DNA of 64,000 nucleotides, taken from Piscicola geometra. Lineage: Eukaryota > Annelida > Clitellata > Hirudinida > Piscicolidae. This document shows positions 44,810 to 56,877 of the stretch, piece by piece. Made by a program: the position numbers and the translations under genes. The stretch spans positions 922,575 to 986,574 of the forward strand of contig OX030964.1 of NCBI GenBank assembly GCA_943735955.1, in the 5' to 3' direction. How positions within the stretch are numbered: position 1 is the stretch's first letter; every line of letters starts with the position of its first letter. Under the pieces are notes generated by a model. That model was given only the letters and a program-made list of their open reading frames with translations. It did no database searches and was not told the origin of the DNA.

Positions 44810-46120
44810 CTAGCCATCAATCCCTCCGTCCATCCATCCATCCATCCATCCATCCATCCATCCATCCATCCATCCATCCATCCATCCATCCATCCATCCA
44901 TCCATCCATCCATCCATCCATCCATCCACCCATCCATCCATCCATCCAACCATCCATCCAATCATCCATTCATCCATGCATCCATCCATCCACTAATCAA
45001 CCCATCCATCAATCAACCCATCTATTCATTCATCCATCCATCCATCCATCCATGCATCCATGCATCCATACATTCATTCATCCATCCATCCATCCATCCA
45101 TCCATCCATCCATTCATGCATCCATCCATCCATCCATGCATCCATCTATCCATCCATGCATCACTGCATCCATCCATCCATTTGTTCACATAAATCATAC
45201 CAACCTACAATCCTTTTTCCGTGAATTCATCCATGCATCATCCATGCACTCACCCATGCATGCATCCATCCATCCATCCTTCCATCCATCCATCCAACCA
45301 TCCATCCATCCATCCATCCATCCATCCATCAATCCATCCATCCATCCATCCATCCATCCATCCATCCATCCATCCATCCATCCATCCATCCATCCATCCA
45401 TCCATCCTTCCATCCATCCATCCATCCTCCTATCCATACATACATCCATCCAACCATCCATCCAATCATCCATTTATCCTTCCATCCATCCATCCACTAA
45501 TCAACCCATCCATCAATCAACCCATCTATTCATTCATCCATTCATCCATCCATGCATCTATGCATCCATACATCCATCCATGCATCCATCCATGCATCCA
45601 TCCATGCATCCATCCATGCATCCATCCATGCATCCATCCATCCATCCATCACTGCATCCATCTATCCATTTTTTCACATAAATCATACCAACCTACAATC
45701 CTTTTTCCGTGAATTCATCTATGCATCATCCATGCATGCATGCATCCATCCATCCTTCCATCCATCCATCCATCCAACCATCCATCCATCCATCCATCCA
45801 TCAATCCATCCATCCATCCATCCATCCATCCATCCATCCATCCATGCATTCATCCATCCATGCATTCATCCATCCATCCATGCATCACTGCATCCATCAA
45901 TCCATTCGTCAATTTTTTCACATAAATCATACCAACCTACAATCCTTTTTCCGTGAATTCATCCATGCATCATCCATGCACTCATCCATGCATTTATCCA
46001 TGCACTCATTCATGCACTCATCCATGCACTCATCCATGCATTTATCCATGCACTCATCCATGCACTCATCCATGCACTCATTCATGCATTCACTCAATAC
46101 AATACAATACAATACAATAC
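44810..46120. repeat. (ATCC)n-based higher-order satellite
   Basis: ATCC units with ATGC, ATTC and AACC variants. A 48-bp unique module (TTCACATAAATCATACCAAC, CTACAATCCTTTTTCCGTG) occurs three times, at 45184, 45671 and 45917, each followed by AATTCATC.ATGCATCATCC. So blocks of roughly 490 and 245 bp have been duplicated. The right end turns into (CATGCACTCATC)n and then (AATAC)n at 46096-46125. Confidence 0.93.
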
Positions 46121-46169
46121 AACGACGAGTATTTACAACAATAGTTTGTTTATTTGCAAGCAAGAGTAT

Positions 46170-46220
46170 TATTAACGTGGCGTAAACCCGGACGGGCTTC
46201 AAGACCACTCGGTTATGGAA
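46170..46220 (-). mobile_element. SINE 3' domain, diverged subfamily, copy 4
   Basis: The minus strand reads AACCGAGTGGTCTTGAAGCC, CGTCCGGGTTTACGCCACGT. The tail points into (TTGTA)n and the ATCC satellite. Confidence 0.65.
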
Positions 46221-46404
46221 AATTTGATAATAATATTAATAATGATAGATGAATAAATGGAAAGTATAGGTAAAGTAGATTATTGCAATTTAACAATATA
46301 ATCATTTCTATATATATATTATATACATTTCTATATTATATATGTATATGGAATTTAAAATTTAACTAGAAGAAAATGTTTCGGTAAGTAGTCCTATAAT
46401 AAAA

Positions 46405-47584
46405 CTAATTAACCAAATTGATGTTGTGGCTGCATCCTCTCAAGTGATCGAGTGATGATCGATTCTCGTAATCGAGCACAACAGTGCGCAGTCGAATATT
46501 GAGATCTCGATACTTCTTCTTTTGAGAAGAGGATCTTCGCCAGCAAGAAGACGCTCGATGATCATTTAGTTGTTGCTCTGCTCCTTCTGGAGTTTGACTG
46601 CTAACCTCGGCAGAGTTGGATGCGCAATTTGAACTGACCGTGCAAATGCACTGTGCCATCCTTCCACTGTGTTGTTTGTACGAGGAGTGTTGTCACAAAC
46701 AGCTTGGTAGCAATCCCAGATGTCCAAGGCAAAAAGAGGCCTCGTTCTTCGACCTCGTCGTTGACTTCCAAGGAACGTATCTTCAAAGTAGTTGAGGAGT
46801 TGATCAACTTCAGGAAACGTTGCGAGTCCCACTAGTTCTCCATAGACATGGATCTTATCATCGTTGGGAACGTAGGCTAGAGCAACTAGCATCCGGATGT
46901 GCATGGCATAGTCAGGTTCAGTGTTGTATCGGCCCGCATATCCGTACTCCAAAGGCACTGTCCAAAGTGGAAATGACAGCCATGAATTTGTGCTTCGAAG
47001 ATCCTGGTGAAAGCATTCATGGAAGCCTGTTCAAAATCGGTGATGATGGTCTCTGGTTGCAATCTTGGTGCTATTTCGACTAACTTTGTTAGTAGTGCCG
47101 TGTAGGTTGCTTCCGATTTGTTTTTTAAAAGTGCAAATACACATGGAACATTTATTCCACCACGGGTTCCATGAATGGTGTACAATTGAGTGTAGTCAGC
47201 TGGACTAACTCTGAAGGTTCCGTCGGCAAACCACACTTAGCAAGAGCTTAGGAATTGCAGATCTTCGTCCACTGCAAACAATAGGAAGTCTCTATCATGG
47301 CGTAAGAAAGATTGACCCTCTAATGTAGTTTGGAGCTCTGCGGGAAGATTATCATCGGCAGGATGTGGTAGCTGGCGGTATCTTCTGATGTTGCGTTTGG
47401 CTGTTTCAATCTTCGCCACGCTTGCTTGACCCACAGCACTCAAACTCGCCAACTCTGCTTGGATTACAGCTCTTGCTGGTTCTTCTGTTTCTTTTGCTCG
47501 GCGTTTGATGGATGATCTAACTCTAACCTTTTCCAACTGCCCACTTGATGCTGCGTGTGAATGTTCATTAGGAAGTTTAATCAT
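46405..47584 (-). mobile_element. MULE (Mutator-like) transposase relic
   Basis: Minus strand, in order: LPNEHSHAASSGQLEKVRVR, SSIKRRAKETEEPARA, IETAKRNIRRYRQLPHPADD (linker after a FLYWCH finger), then a premature TAA at 47237-47239; VWFADGTFRVSPADYTQLYT, IHGTRGGINVPCVFALLKNK, ETIITDFEQASMNAFTRIFE, HGCHFHFGQ (MULE catalytic D...D and CHFH motif); a frameshift near 46955; YAMHIRMLVALAYVPNDDKI, NNTVEGWHSAF. One stop and at least two frameshifts, so non-functional. Its upstream end joins a LINE at 47585; a FLYWCH finger is not found. Confidence 0.85.
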
Positions 47585-50500
47585 CTCACCGTCCTGCGAC
47601 GAATTGCCCTAGAACCGTAAGTCTTGTCTTTTAGATAAAGTAGCATTTTTGTAGCCCTTCTTTGTACATTTTCTATGCAATCAATTTGATTTTTCAATGA
47701 AGGGCTCCATACACTGCTAAGGTATTCTAGATGGGGCCTAACTATACCTTTAAATAATAATCTAAATGTTTTTGTATCAATAAACGTTCTTCTTATTAGT
47801 CCTAATAATTGGTTAGCTTTATTCACTTGTTATTGTATGTGAATATGGAATTTTAAATTCTTGACTATAAATGCACCAAGGTCTTTTTCATACTCTATAC
47901 TTTCTAAAACTACCTGACTTCCTTCATAATCCTGCATAGAATAAAATCTTTCTTCCTTTTTATTTCTGTATATCTGCAATAGGTTACATTTATGTGGATG
48001 AAGTCTCAAGTCCCATTGTCAACTCCATTTCACTACTTTGTTTATATCTTCTTGTTGCTTTGTTTGGTCCTCTATTTTATTAATTTGTTGATATATTTTA
48101 CGATCATCAGCGTACATAAATATATTTGAACTCACTCTCTCTGGCAGATCGTTGATAAATAAAACAAATAATAATGGACCCAAGACTGATCCTTGGGGAA
48201 TGCCACTTTTTACTTTTACCCATTGTGATTTGAAACCATTAACATTAACCCAATCATTTAGAAAATTACTTATCCACCTACATGTTTTATAACCAATTCC
48301 TTAATTTTCTAATTTATATATTAATTTTTTATGCGGTACCTTATCAAATGCTTTTATAAAATCAGTGTAAATAACATCGATTACCCCTCCTTTTCTAAAA
48401 TACAAGTCCAATTATCCATTACCAATGGTAATTACAATGGTAATTTACCATTAGTAGTTGTAAGGAAGTCTTTTGCTAAATAAATCATTTAAATTCATGT
48501 TTTTCTATTTTTTTTCCTATTAATTTTTTCATTAGTTTACAGGTTATACTAGTTAAACTAACTGGCCTATAATTTTTTATCTCCTTTTTAAATATTGGTA
48601 TTATTTCACCTTTTTTCCAATCTCCTGGTATTATACCGCTATTTAGTGAGCTATTAAAAATTTTACATAAGGGTGTATGTATTATATTTGCTAATTTTGA
48701 TAATACTATGGGATGAACACCATCTGGACCTGGGGCTTTTGTTACACTTATTTCTTTTAATAAGTTATAAATTTCATTCTTTGTGACATGTCCATCATTA
48801 GATCTTTCTTTGAATGATATATTATCTATTTTATTTAAATTATCATTATTTACTTCTGTAAATAACCTTTAAAGAAATTATTGAGACTTTCTGCTTTTTC
48901 TAAATCAGTTGTCGCAATGTTCAGTGATCCGTCACATCCTATTAGGTACAGCTTGGATATGCCAATCCGAGTTTTTCTTTTGGAATTTATGAAAGCCAAA
49001 AAATTTTTAAGATTAGATTTTGAACACAATGCAATTTGACGCTCCTGTTGTTTCCGTTCTATTATCATTGATTATTTTGCTTTGTTTCTTGCTATTTTGT
49101 AAAGTTCATAATTTTTATTGTTTCTTTCCTTTTATAACACTCCCATTGTCTATGTTTTTTCCTCAAAATTTTTCTTGTATCTTTACTCAGTGAGGTTATG
49201 TATAATCTCTCTTTGTTTGTCTTTATTGGTGTATTTATATTTATGAAATTATTTAGTTTATTCATAAATAATTCAAACTGATCGTTTGTATATATATTTT
49301 CCATTAATACATCCCAACCGATATTCATTTCTTGTTTTATTTTTTCAAAATTATCCTTTTTATAATTTAACTTTATCACATTAGATTTACTATTTTGCGT
49401 TTGACAAAGTAATTCAAAAGACATAACAATATGGTCGCTTTTTTTAAAGGGTCAAGAAACTTAAGATTTTCTATATTGTTACGTTCATTAGTTAGTATTA
49501 GGTCTAGTAAAGATGGCTCTTGTTTGTTTCGGAATCTCGTAGGTTTATCAACTACTTGTTCCAGAAAACAATCTCTAATGCATTACACGAACTTTTCGCT
49601 TCATTTATCTTTACTTAACATATTACACCAATTTATCCCGGGTAAGTTAAAATCTCCAGTAATTAGTATATGCGTAAATGATTGGGGTTTTCCCATATTA
49701 TTAATTTCGTAAAATAAATAAATTAAATTGTCTTAGTTAATATCATCTGATGATGGACTTCGATAAATACATCCAATAAGAATTATAATATTATTTTTCA
49801 TTTTTATTTGTATAAATATATTTTCTTTATATTCTACGTTCATTTTTACTTCTGTTGCATTTAACATTTCTTTTACATATATCAATATACCCCTTGAATT
49901 AGTTATTGTTAAATTGTGAGGGAAAGTATCAAATCCTCTAAAATTAAATTCATTTATTGAAGTATTATATTTTATATTCTTCGCCAGAACCTCCGTCATC
50001 ATTATTATATCTGGATTATCATCCATAAATCTACTTCTAAATTCATCAAGTTTATTTATAAAGCTCTCTGCATTTGTATATATGCACTTTAAACAATTAA
50101 TATTAAAATTCTCTATATTGATATCATCAATTAAATTGTTATTTTTAAATTTTATTTTATTTTCATGTTTAGACATTTGATTTACACTACATTTATAACT
50201 TTTATCTTCAATTTCTTTAGGTGACTTATATTCAATTAATGAGTCCACAGAACTTTGGTTTATGGTAACTTCTTTTTTATTAATAGGCTTTAAATTGTAG
50301 TTTAAATTGAATATTGTTTTTGATTCTGTGGGCTCAATTATTAGTTTTTTGGTGCCAGTTCTTGTTTTTTATCTATTAATATTTCAACAAAATTCTGTCC
50401 GTCTTCTACTGATTTGAGTCAATTATTTTCCTTCTTAATTAATTCATCATATGTCTCTTTTACCAATTCTTTATCTAAATTTTTTACTGCATTTTCTGAT

Positions 50501-50710
50501 TCTTTATATACCTCTTTAACTTTATCATTATTCACCTCTTCAACTTTATCATTATTCACCTCTTTAACTTTATCATTATTCACCTCTTCAACTTTATCAT
50601 TATTCACCTCTTCAACTTTATCATTATTCACCTCTTCAACTTTATCATTATTCACCTCTTCAACTTTATCATTATTCACCTCTTCAACTTTATCATTATT
50701 CACCTCTTCA
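47585..50710 (-). mobile_element. CR1-group LINE, nearly full-length but decayed
   Basis: Minus strand order: N-terminal acidic repeats (VEEVNNDK x8, 50703-50515); endonuclease 50248-49733 (IYTNAESFINKLDEFRS, DIIMMTEVLAKN, RGILIYVKEMLNATEV, ILIGCIYRSPSSDD); linker 49424-48850 (LSKDTRKILRKKHRQWECYK, KNFLAFINSKRKTRIGISKL); RT 48600-48060 with GIPQGSVLGPLLFVLFINDL and MYADDRKIYQQI (YADD active site); C-terminus 47826-47590 with KANQLLGLIRRTF, VRPHLEYLSSVWSP, VQRRATKMLLYL. Several frameshifts and stops. The 3' end is replaced by MULE sequence. Confidence 0.88.
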
Positions 50711-50720
50711 ACTTCATCAT
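50515..50720. repeat. 24-bp minisatellite inside LINE N-terminus
   Basis: The unit TTATCATTATTCACCTCTTC, AACT has eight to nine copies, coding EEVNNDKV on the minus strand. Confidence 0.92.
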
Positions 50721-50729
50721 TCAGTTACT

Positions 50730-51698
50730 ATTTCAGTTTCAGTTATTTTTTCTAGTTACAGTTACAGTTAATCAAGATGAAAAAAAATGAATTTTCCTTT
50801 ATGATACAGCCCAAATTAATGTTTAAAAGTCAAATTATTTGAAAGATATATAAATATATTATTCATAATATGTGCTGTTCATTTTCATGAATTTCTTCAA
50901 TTCCAGATTTTGGCTGAGGCGATTTTTTCCCCTGCGGTTAGGTCTCCACACACCGAAAACAACGTCTCCACATAAGCTTGTTAAGAAAGGAAGTTGTCAG
51001 ACCAGTATTTGCAAATATATTTACCAAGAGTCGTTGACGAACCCGAACTTCAGGGGAATCCTCGTACCATTTTCTCTTCGGAGTGGTTGCCTGCTTTGGT
51101 GTTAACTGTTTTTAACTTCTTCAACAATTTTTAATTTTGTTCCAATACTTTTCTGGGCATCCTTCTCTTCCTTTTTCATTTTTTGTAACACGCTGGATGT
51201 TTTCGTTTCAAGTGAATTATTAAATTTGTTGCATTTTATTCAGAAAGTCTTTGACTGCATTTTTTCAGTTCTCCTTATCCTTATCATCCTTTTCTGAGAC
51301 CTGACATTCGCCTCTGTCGCATGAAGCTTCGTAAATAAAATACGCCCATACGGCATTTTCTTGTTTTCTGCCGCTATTAACTTTAAACATTTTATAAAAT
51401 TTGTATAATACAACTGGTCAGAAATAAAGTAAAACACTAAATTAATATTATCGGGCTCGAAGAATAAAATAAATTAATAATATTATTGCTCAATAAAGTG
51501 CATCCGCCAGTGTTGTATCTTGTAGCGCTTTTTTTTATAAATAGATATTTTTAGTTACTATTCATTTAGTATTCTTGTTTTTCAGTTTCTATTTCAGTTA
51601 CAATTATGCATTGAATTACAGTTAAAGTTACAGTTAACTGAATCAAATTTTTCAGTTAATTTACCATTCTAGTTACAGTTACAGTTAACTGGAACAAC

Positions 51699-51700
<2 letters not shown>
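50730..51700 (-). mobile_element. hAT relic, dimerisation domain and GTTACAGTTAACTG ends
   Basis: Minus strand 51000-50905: QAYVETLFSVCGDLTAGEKI (family VETLFSVCGDLTAGKRNRLS). CTAGTTACAGTTACAGTTAA (50752) and CTAGTTACAGTTACAGTTAA (51669) flank the coding part and are probably subterminal repeats, though they are in the same direction. 51106-51550 shows no other feature. Confidence 0.6.

Positions 51701-51701
<1 letters not shown>

Positions 51702-51760
<59 letters not shown>
51702..51760. repeat. (AT)n microsatellite
   Basis: About 29 perfect AT units. 51761-51950 holds no recognised feature; an open frame [17 protein letters not shown] there is not assigned. Confidence 0.97.
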
Positions 51761-51765
<5 letters not shown>

Positions 51766-51954
51766 GTATTATTATTTATTTTACAATTATTATTGACAAT
51801 TAGTATAAATATAAAAAAGGATGAAATTAGGAAGCAAGAAATTGATTAATGGAAAATGAACAGTAAATTTGTAAGTTATTGTGATCGGTCGAACAAGTAC
51901 GTTTTCAAGGCTGAATGTCACGGTCGAGCTCGGGGATTTGAGTCTATTGGGAAA

Positions 51955-52170
51955 AACATGCATTCATCCATGCATTCATCCGTGCATTCATCCCTGCATT
52001 TATCCATGCATTCATCCATGCATTCATCCATGCATTCATCCATGCATTCATCCATGCATTCATCCACGCATTCATCCATGCATTCATCCATGCATTCATC
52101 CATGCATTCCATTCATCCATGCATTCCATTCATCCATGCATTCATCCATGCATTCCATTCATCCATGCAT
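51955..52170. repeat. 12-bp satellite (CATGCATTCATC)
   Basis: About 17 copies. The core ATGCAT is palindromic. It lies immediately upstream of a PRDM15-like exon. Confidence 0.95.
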
Positions 52171-52240
52171 TGCACTACGCCATCATTCATGCAAGCACTC
52201 TCTGGCACACCTTACTGCACCCACCCATGCATGCACACAG

Positions 52241-52292
52241 ACGGCTTCCAGTGCGCTTTTTGTGGCAAGGTGTTTGCCTATGAGTATTACAG
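52241..52292 (+). CDS. PRDM15: PRDM15-like exon, zinc finger half
   Basis: First of four visible exons of a C2H2 zinc-finger protein of PRDM15 type, a nuclear sequence-specific transcription regulator. It reads (x)[17 protein letters not shown] from acceptor CACACAG, ending in phase 2 before GTGGGT. With the next exon it makes [21 protein letters not shown], a C2HC-type finger. The following exons read KYPCHLCSR, SFEKRDRLRIHILHVHDKYQ, PHK, CTVCSKSFSQSSSLNKHMR. I recall the run CHLCxRSFEKRDRLRIHILHVH then CFSQSSSLNKHMRVHSG in vertebrate PRDM15, which is why I use that name; PRDM10 is the next candidate. Phases agree over all three introns. No SET/PR-domain exon is in the window; the other exons must lie outside. 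Confidence 0.72.
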
Positions 52293-52359
52293 GTGGGTGG
52301 CTGGAGGTAGGGGTAAAGAAAAAGGTGAATGGAGGGATAGAGAGATAAGTGAGGAGGTG

Positions 52360-52485
52360 AATGGATGATGAATTGATGATGAATGGATGATGGATGGATG
52401 ATGGATGGATGATGAATGGATGATGGATGGATGATGAATGGATGATGAATGGATGATGGAGGGATGATGGAGGAATGAGGAATGA
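52360..52485. repeat. GATGGATGATGAATG tract
   Basis: About ten imperfect GGATGATG[GA]AT units filling the 200-bp intron between the two finger exons. Confidence 0.9.
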
Positions 52486-52492
52486 ACGACAG

Positions 52493-52564
52493 GGAAAAGC
52501 ACATGAAGTACACAAGATGTGTCGACAGAGGCGACCGCAAGTACCCATGTCATTTGTGCAGCAG
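52493..52564 (+). CDS. PRDM15: PRDM15-like exon (EKHMKY..YPCHLCSR)
   Basis: The acceptor ACGACAG; the first base completes Arg. It reads EKHMKYTRCVDRGDRKYPCH, LCSR, carrying the end of one finger and the first Cys pair of the next. It ends in phase 2 at GTGTGC. The intron that follows (2.57 kb) contains an antisense LINE. Confidence 0.8.
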
Positions 52565-52629
52565 GTGTGCTGTTTCTGTTGTTGTTGGTGTGCTGCTGTT
52601 GTTGTTGTTGTTATCGCTTATAGTTCTTT

Positions 52630-54950
52630 GTTCCTATCCCGAATGACCGAACCATTCCGGTCTCATGCGGAGAAGGTAGGTGAACTGTCTCAGAGCCTCA
52701 TCGCGTTGATCGGTGTGGATGAGCTCCTCTCACTCTTTCCTGCTGCTCTTGCATTCCCAGAAGTGGTCTGGGCTGGTCTCCACTTCACCACACAGCTCAC
52801 AAGTGGTGTCTTCATTCAGGATGTTCCTGCGGTAGAACGCTGTGGCGGGACAGTGGCCACTGCGTAGCTGGGCCATAAGTGTCTTTGCTCGCTCACCGGT
52901 ACCATCTTCCCTTTTAGCGGGGCACCGTAGATTCGCTTTCGTCTCGGATCCGACAGCTCAGGAAGTTTCATACTTCTTTTAAGGAGGCTCTTGATTGCCG
53001 ACCACGTGACAGACGTTGCTTCGGCTGGCTCTCAAGAGATCCTCCTTTGTCCTACTCAGCTGCGGATCGTCGAATCTTGCTGCGTTCCGTAGACTTTCGA
53101 CACTTCCTTTACTGTCGGCGAAGATGGTCGCTCTGCCTGGCTGGTGCTCCATGATCCACTTTGCTGCTAAGCTGATGGCTCGGAGTTCAGCATCATGGGC
53201 TGTACAGAGTACCACTGCTGCTTCCAACCAGACGTCCCTAACCACCTCACCCTCCATAACCACCACTGCACTTCCACCATTCTTGTTGTTGTTGCTTACA
53301 AACCCATTAGTGTAGATGACCACTCCCCCTTCTTGCTTACGTAGCATCATTGTTTTCTCAACATCAGCCAGGAGCACCTCGTTTGCAGACTTTTTGTTGG
53401 CTCCACATGAGAGTTCACTGCACAGCTGAAGTGAAAGTGTCTCTTCCCATGGTTTAGGTCTGATGCGAATGAAGGGTTCTCGAATGGCATCATTGCCTGT
53501 GATCTGGGCCAATGCACTTCTGGAATCCTCTCGCCAGCCTTTGTTTCGTTTGAAGCGATTCGGAACTTGTCAGCTGTCACACGAAGTGGGTGGTGTCTAT
53601 CCAGCCTCAGCGTTCTCTCATAGGTTCTCAGAGTCAGCATACAACCCTTAATCCTTGCCGGCACAATGTTCGCCTCACGCCACACTGCTTCATCTAGGCA
53701 TGTCCTGGTTAGCCCACCGTGGCGTTGTAAAGCTTCTTCAGTGTCGCAAATTCACATCCCCAGTCCTTACCAGTCAGTGCTGCGATCACTTTAGTTCTTT
53801 CACGCATGGATGCTGCCACCATTTGAACGTGCTTACCAAAGCTGAGACCATTGTCGATTGTCACACCAAAGAACCTACAGTGGCTACTAAAAGGTACTTG
53901 CATGTGACAAATCACCACCGAAGGAGTGACTTTCCAGTCTTTATTGTAGCTGCTGCATACAATTCCTTCTGATTTGTCAGCGTTCAGTTCCACCTTGTTG
54001 GCTTTGGTCCAAGTTTCAATACTGTTGATCACAGACTGCACCCTGGATGCCGCTTCATTGATCGTCCTGCTCGTGGCCCAGACTTCGATGTCATCTGCGT
54101 AGCCACTGATCTGCACTTCCGCAGTATCTTTCCTGAGCAGGTCATTGGTGTAGAGAAGGAAAAGGATCGGAGACAACACAGCTCCCTGTGGCAGGCCCTG
54201 TGTCATCTTTTTCCACTTGCTCTCACCGTCACCAAGACGAACCATTGCTTTGCGGTCTTCCAGGAAGCATTTGACCCATTCAAGCATCCTCAGTGGCATC
54301 TTCAGGTCGTTCAGCTTCATTAGCAGTCTTTCCCGCCATACACGGTCGTAGGCTTTGCTGCAATTAAGTAATGCTGCGACGGTTCTTTTTAATAATAATG
54401 TCAGTTTTGTATAGCGCACGGGCACGCAACTGAAGCGCCACTCACACGACATAAGTCGTGAAACACCGCATCATATACACTAGGTATATGATAGCTCACG
54501 GTTGGCTGTACAGAGATTCGAACTGGCGACCTTTAAGTTGCAGGTCTAACGACTTACCATCTAAGCCAACCCGCTGTCGGTGTGGATTGGAAGCCATCGT
54601 AGATGTCCTGTGACAAGCGCATGCAGTGTTGCTCCGTTGATTTCAGACGTTGGAAACCAAGTTGCCACGGCTGTGTGATGGAGTTTGCTTCCAGCCAATA
54701 ACCCAACCTGTTGGCAAGCATTCTTTCCATGACCTTGCATAGGACTGAGGTGAGGCTTATGGGTCTATATGACTCCACGCAGTCTGCCGGCTTCCCTGTC
54801 TTTAGAAGCGGAATAATTACTGCTTGCATCCACCTTCCCGGGACTGTTCCCTGCAGCCAGGACTCGTTGCAGATCTTTAGCAGGACGATGAGCATGTTTT
54901 ATGGCAAGTGGCTCAACGTTGGCGGTTCGATCTTGTCGTTACCACCCTTC
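52630..54950 (-). mobile_element. I/Jockey-group LINE with RNase H, in PRDM15-like intron
   Basis: Minus strand: NESWLQGTVPGRWMQAVIIP, LLKTGKPADCVESYRPISLT (54870-54770), GYWLEANSITQPWQLGFQ; interrupted by a SINE; KRTVAALLNCSKAYDRVWRE, GLPQGAVLSPILFLLYTNDL, GYADDIEVW (RT active site YADD at about 54095); AELRAISLAAKWIMEH and TIFADSKGSVESLR (RNase H Glu and Asp; the first Asp is replaced in IYTNGF); then ATAFYRRNILNEDTTCELCG, EVETSPDHFWECKSSRKE (terminal Cys/His motif) to about 52640. 5'-truncated, with frameshifts and stops near 53700 and 52985. Confidence 0.9.
54386..54575 (-). mobile_element. tRNA-derived SINE, nearly complete, inside the LINE
   Basis: The minus strand begins GCGGGTTGGCTTAGATGG (A box TGGCTTAGATGG) and has B box AGTTCGAATCT 40 bases later. 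The body contains a near-palindrome, ATCATATACCTAGTGTATAT, and GTGTTTCACGACTTATGTCG. The 3' end is GCGCTTCAGTTGCG, GTGCGCTATACAAAACTGAC, (ATT)n, poly-A. The tRNA-like part has GCA in the anticodon position (Cys-like) but the stems are imperfect. It splits the LINE reading frame between QSTPT and KRTVAALL. A clear target duplication is not visible. Confidence 0.85.
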
Positions 54951-55133
54951 TTGGTTGCTGTTGTTGCTGATTTGCTGCTGTTGTTGTTGTTGGTGTGCTG
55001 TTGTGGTTGTTGTTGTTTAAGCTGTTGTTACAGTTGTTTAATTTCGGTGGTGTTTCGTCAAGAACTGATTATTGGAAGAGAATGTGTTGGCGAGGCTTCA
55101 AGGCAAGCACACACACCACACACGCTCGCACAG

Positions 55134-55203
55134 GTCCTTCGAGAAGAGAGACCGTTTGCGCATCCACATCTTGCACGTGCATGATAAGTACCAGCCTCAC
55201 AAG
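55134..55203 (+). CDS. PRDM15: PRDM15-like exon (SFEKRDRLRIHILHVH)
   Basis: The acceptor CGCACAG; the first base completes Arg of the preceding CSR. It reads SFEKRDRLRIHILHVHDKYQ, PHK and ends in phase 0 at GTACCG. Together with the previous exon it forms a full C-x2-C-x12-H-x4-H finger. Confidence 0.85.
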
Positions 55204-55209
55204 GTACCG

Positions 55210-56400
55210 TCTACTATACAATACAATACAATACAAAACAGTGAAATACAATACAATACAGAACAGTAAAATACAATACAATACAAACAATACAAGACAA
55301 TAAATTACGATACAATACAATAAAACACAATACAATAAAGTACAATACAATACAATGCAATAAAAAACATTAAAATACAATACAGACCAATACAATACAA
55401 AAAATACAACACAATGCAATACAGTACAGTACAATACAATACAGTACAATACAACACAGTACAATACAATACAGTACAATACAATACAGTACAATACAAC
55501 ACAATACAGTACAATAAAATACAATACAATACAGTACAATACAAGACAGTACAATACAATGCAGTAAATACAATACATTAGAATATAATAATATAATATA
55601 ATATAATATAATATAATATAATATAATATAATATAATATAATATAATATAATATAATATAATATAATATAATATAATATAATATAATATAATATAATATA
55701 ATATAATATAATATAATATAATATAATATAATATAATATAATATAATATAATATAATATAATATAATATAATATAATATAATATAATATAATATAATATA
55801 ATATAATATAATATACTTGAATATAATATAATATAATATAATATAATATAATATAATATAATATAATATAATATAATATAATATAATATAATATAATATA
55901 ATATAATATAATATAATATAATATACTATAATATAATATAATATAATATAATATAATATAATATAATATAATATAATATAATATAATATAATATAATATA
56001 ATATAATATACTTGAATATAATATAATATAATATAATATAATATAATATAATATAATATAATATAATATAATATAATATAATATAATATAATATAATATA
56101 ATATAATATAATATAATATAATATAATATAATATAATATAATATAATATAATATAATATAATATAATATAATATAATATAATATAATATAATATAATATA
56201 ATATAATATAATATAATATAATATAATATAATATAATATAATATAATATAATATAATATAATATAATATAATATAATATAATATAATATAATATAATATA
56301 ATATAATATAATATAATATACTTGAATATAATATAATATAATTGAATATAATATAAAATAATATAATATAAAATAATATAATATAATATAAAACATTATA
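55210..56400. repeat. (AATAC)n grading into (AATAT)n pentanucleotide satellite
   Basis: 55210-55575: ACAATACAATACAGTAC strings with C/T changes. 55580-56335: about 150 nearly perfect AATAT units, with single CTTGA interruptions at about 55815, 56010 and 56320 and one ACTATA at 55925. 56336-56400 is degenerate. It lies directly on the 3' side of SINE copy 5 and fills the intron after the 55134 exon. Confidence 0.96.
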
Positions 56401-56424
56401 AAAAAAGACCATACAATAAAGGTT

Positions 56425-56480
56425 ATTGTTAACATTGTGTAAACCCAATCGAGCTTCAAGACCATTCGGTTTTTGAAGAA
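56425..56480 (-). mobile_element. SINE 3' domain, diverged subfamily, copy 5
   Basis: The minus strand reads ACCGAATGGTCTTGAAGCTC, GATTGGGTTTACACAATGTT, then a tail that turns into the AATAT satellite. Shares AAACCC..CG.GCTTCAAGACCA.TCGGTT with copy 4. Confidence 0.65.
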
Positions 56481-56877
56481 TTATAACATTTAAACTGCTT
56501 ATAAGTACTAATGCTTGTATTGATCTTTAACCCATATTTGCTCAGTTTTCTATTATAGAAACATCAAGAAAAAAAAATTAACAGAAAATTCAATAATCAG
56601 TAAATCTTTAATTTGTAAATCGAAATTTGTTCACAAATAAATTAACTACAATATGGCTTCAATAGTTTGTTGATTATCTTAAACTTAAATATTTTTTGTA
56701 ATTTTTTTCCTAATTAAAAAATGGCTAAAGAAAAATAATTACTAAAATTTTCAAACTTTCTGTATTTTTTTGTTTTTTTTGTTTTCAATAAATTACCTTC
56801 TTTTATATATAATTCAAAAATTTCATCAATTCCTAATCTACTTATACATTTTAAACAAATCATGAATTTTCCATTAT

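Noticed and set aside
54386..54575. Real tRNA-Cys gene on the minus strand
   Set aside because: A and B boxes fit, but anticodon and T stems are imperfect and the unit continues into a SINE body and (ATT)n tail.
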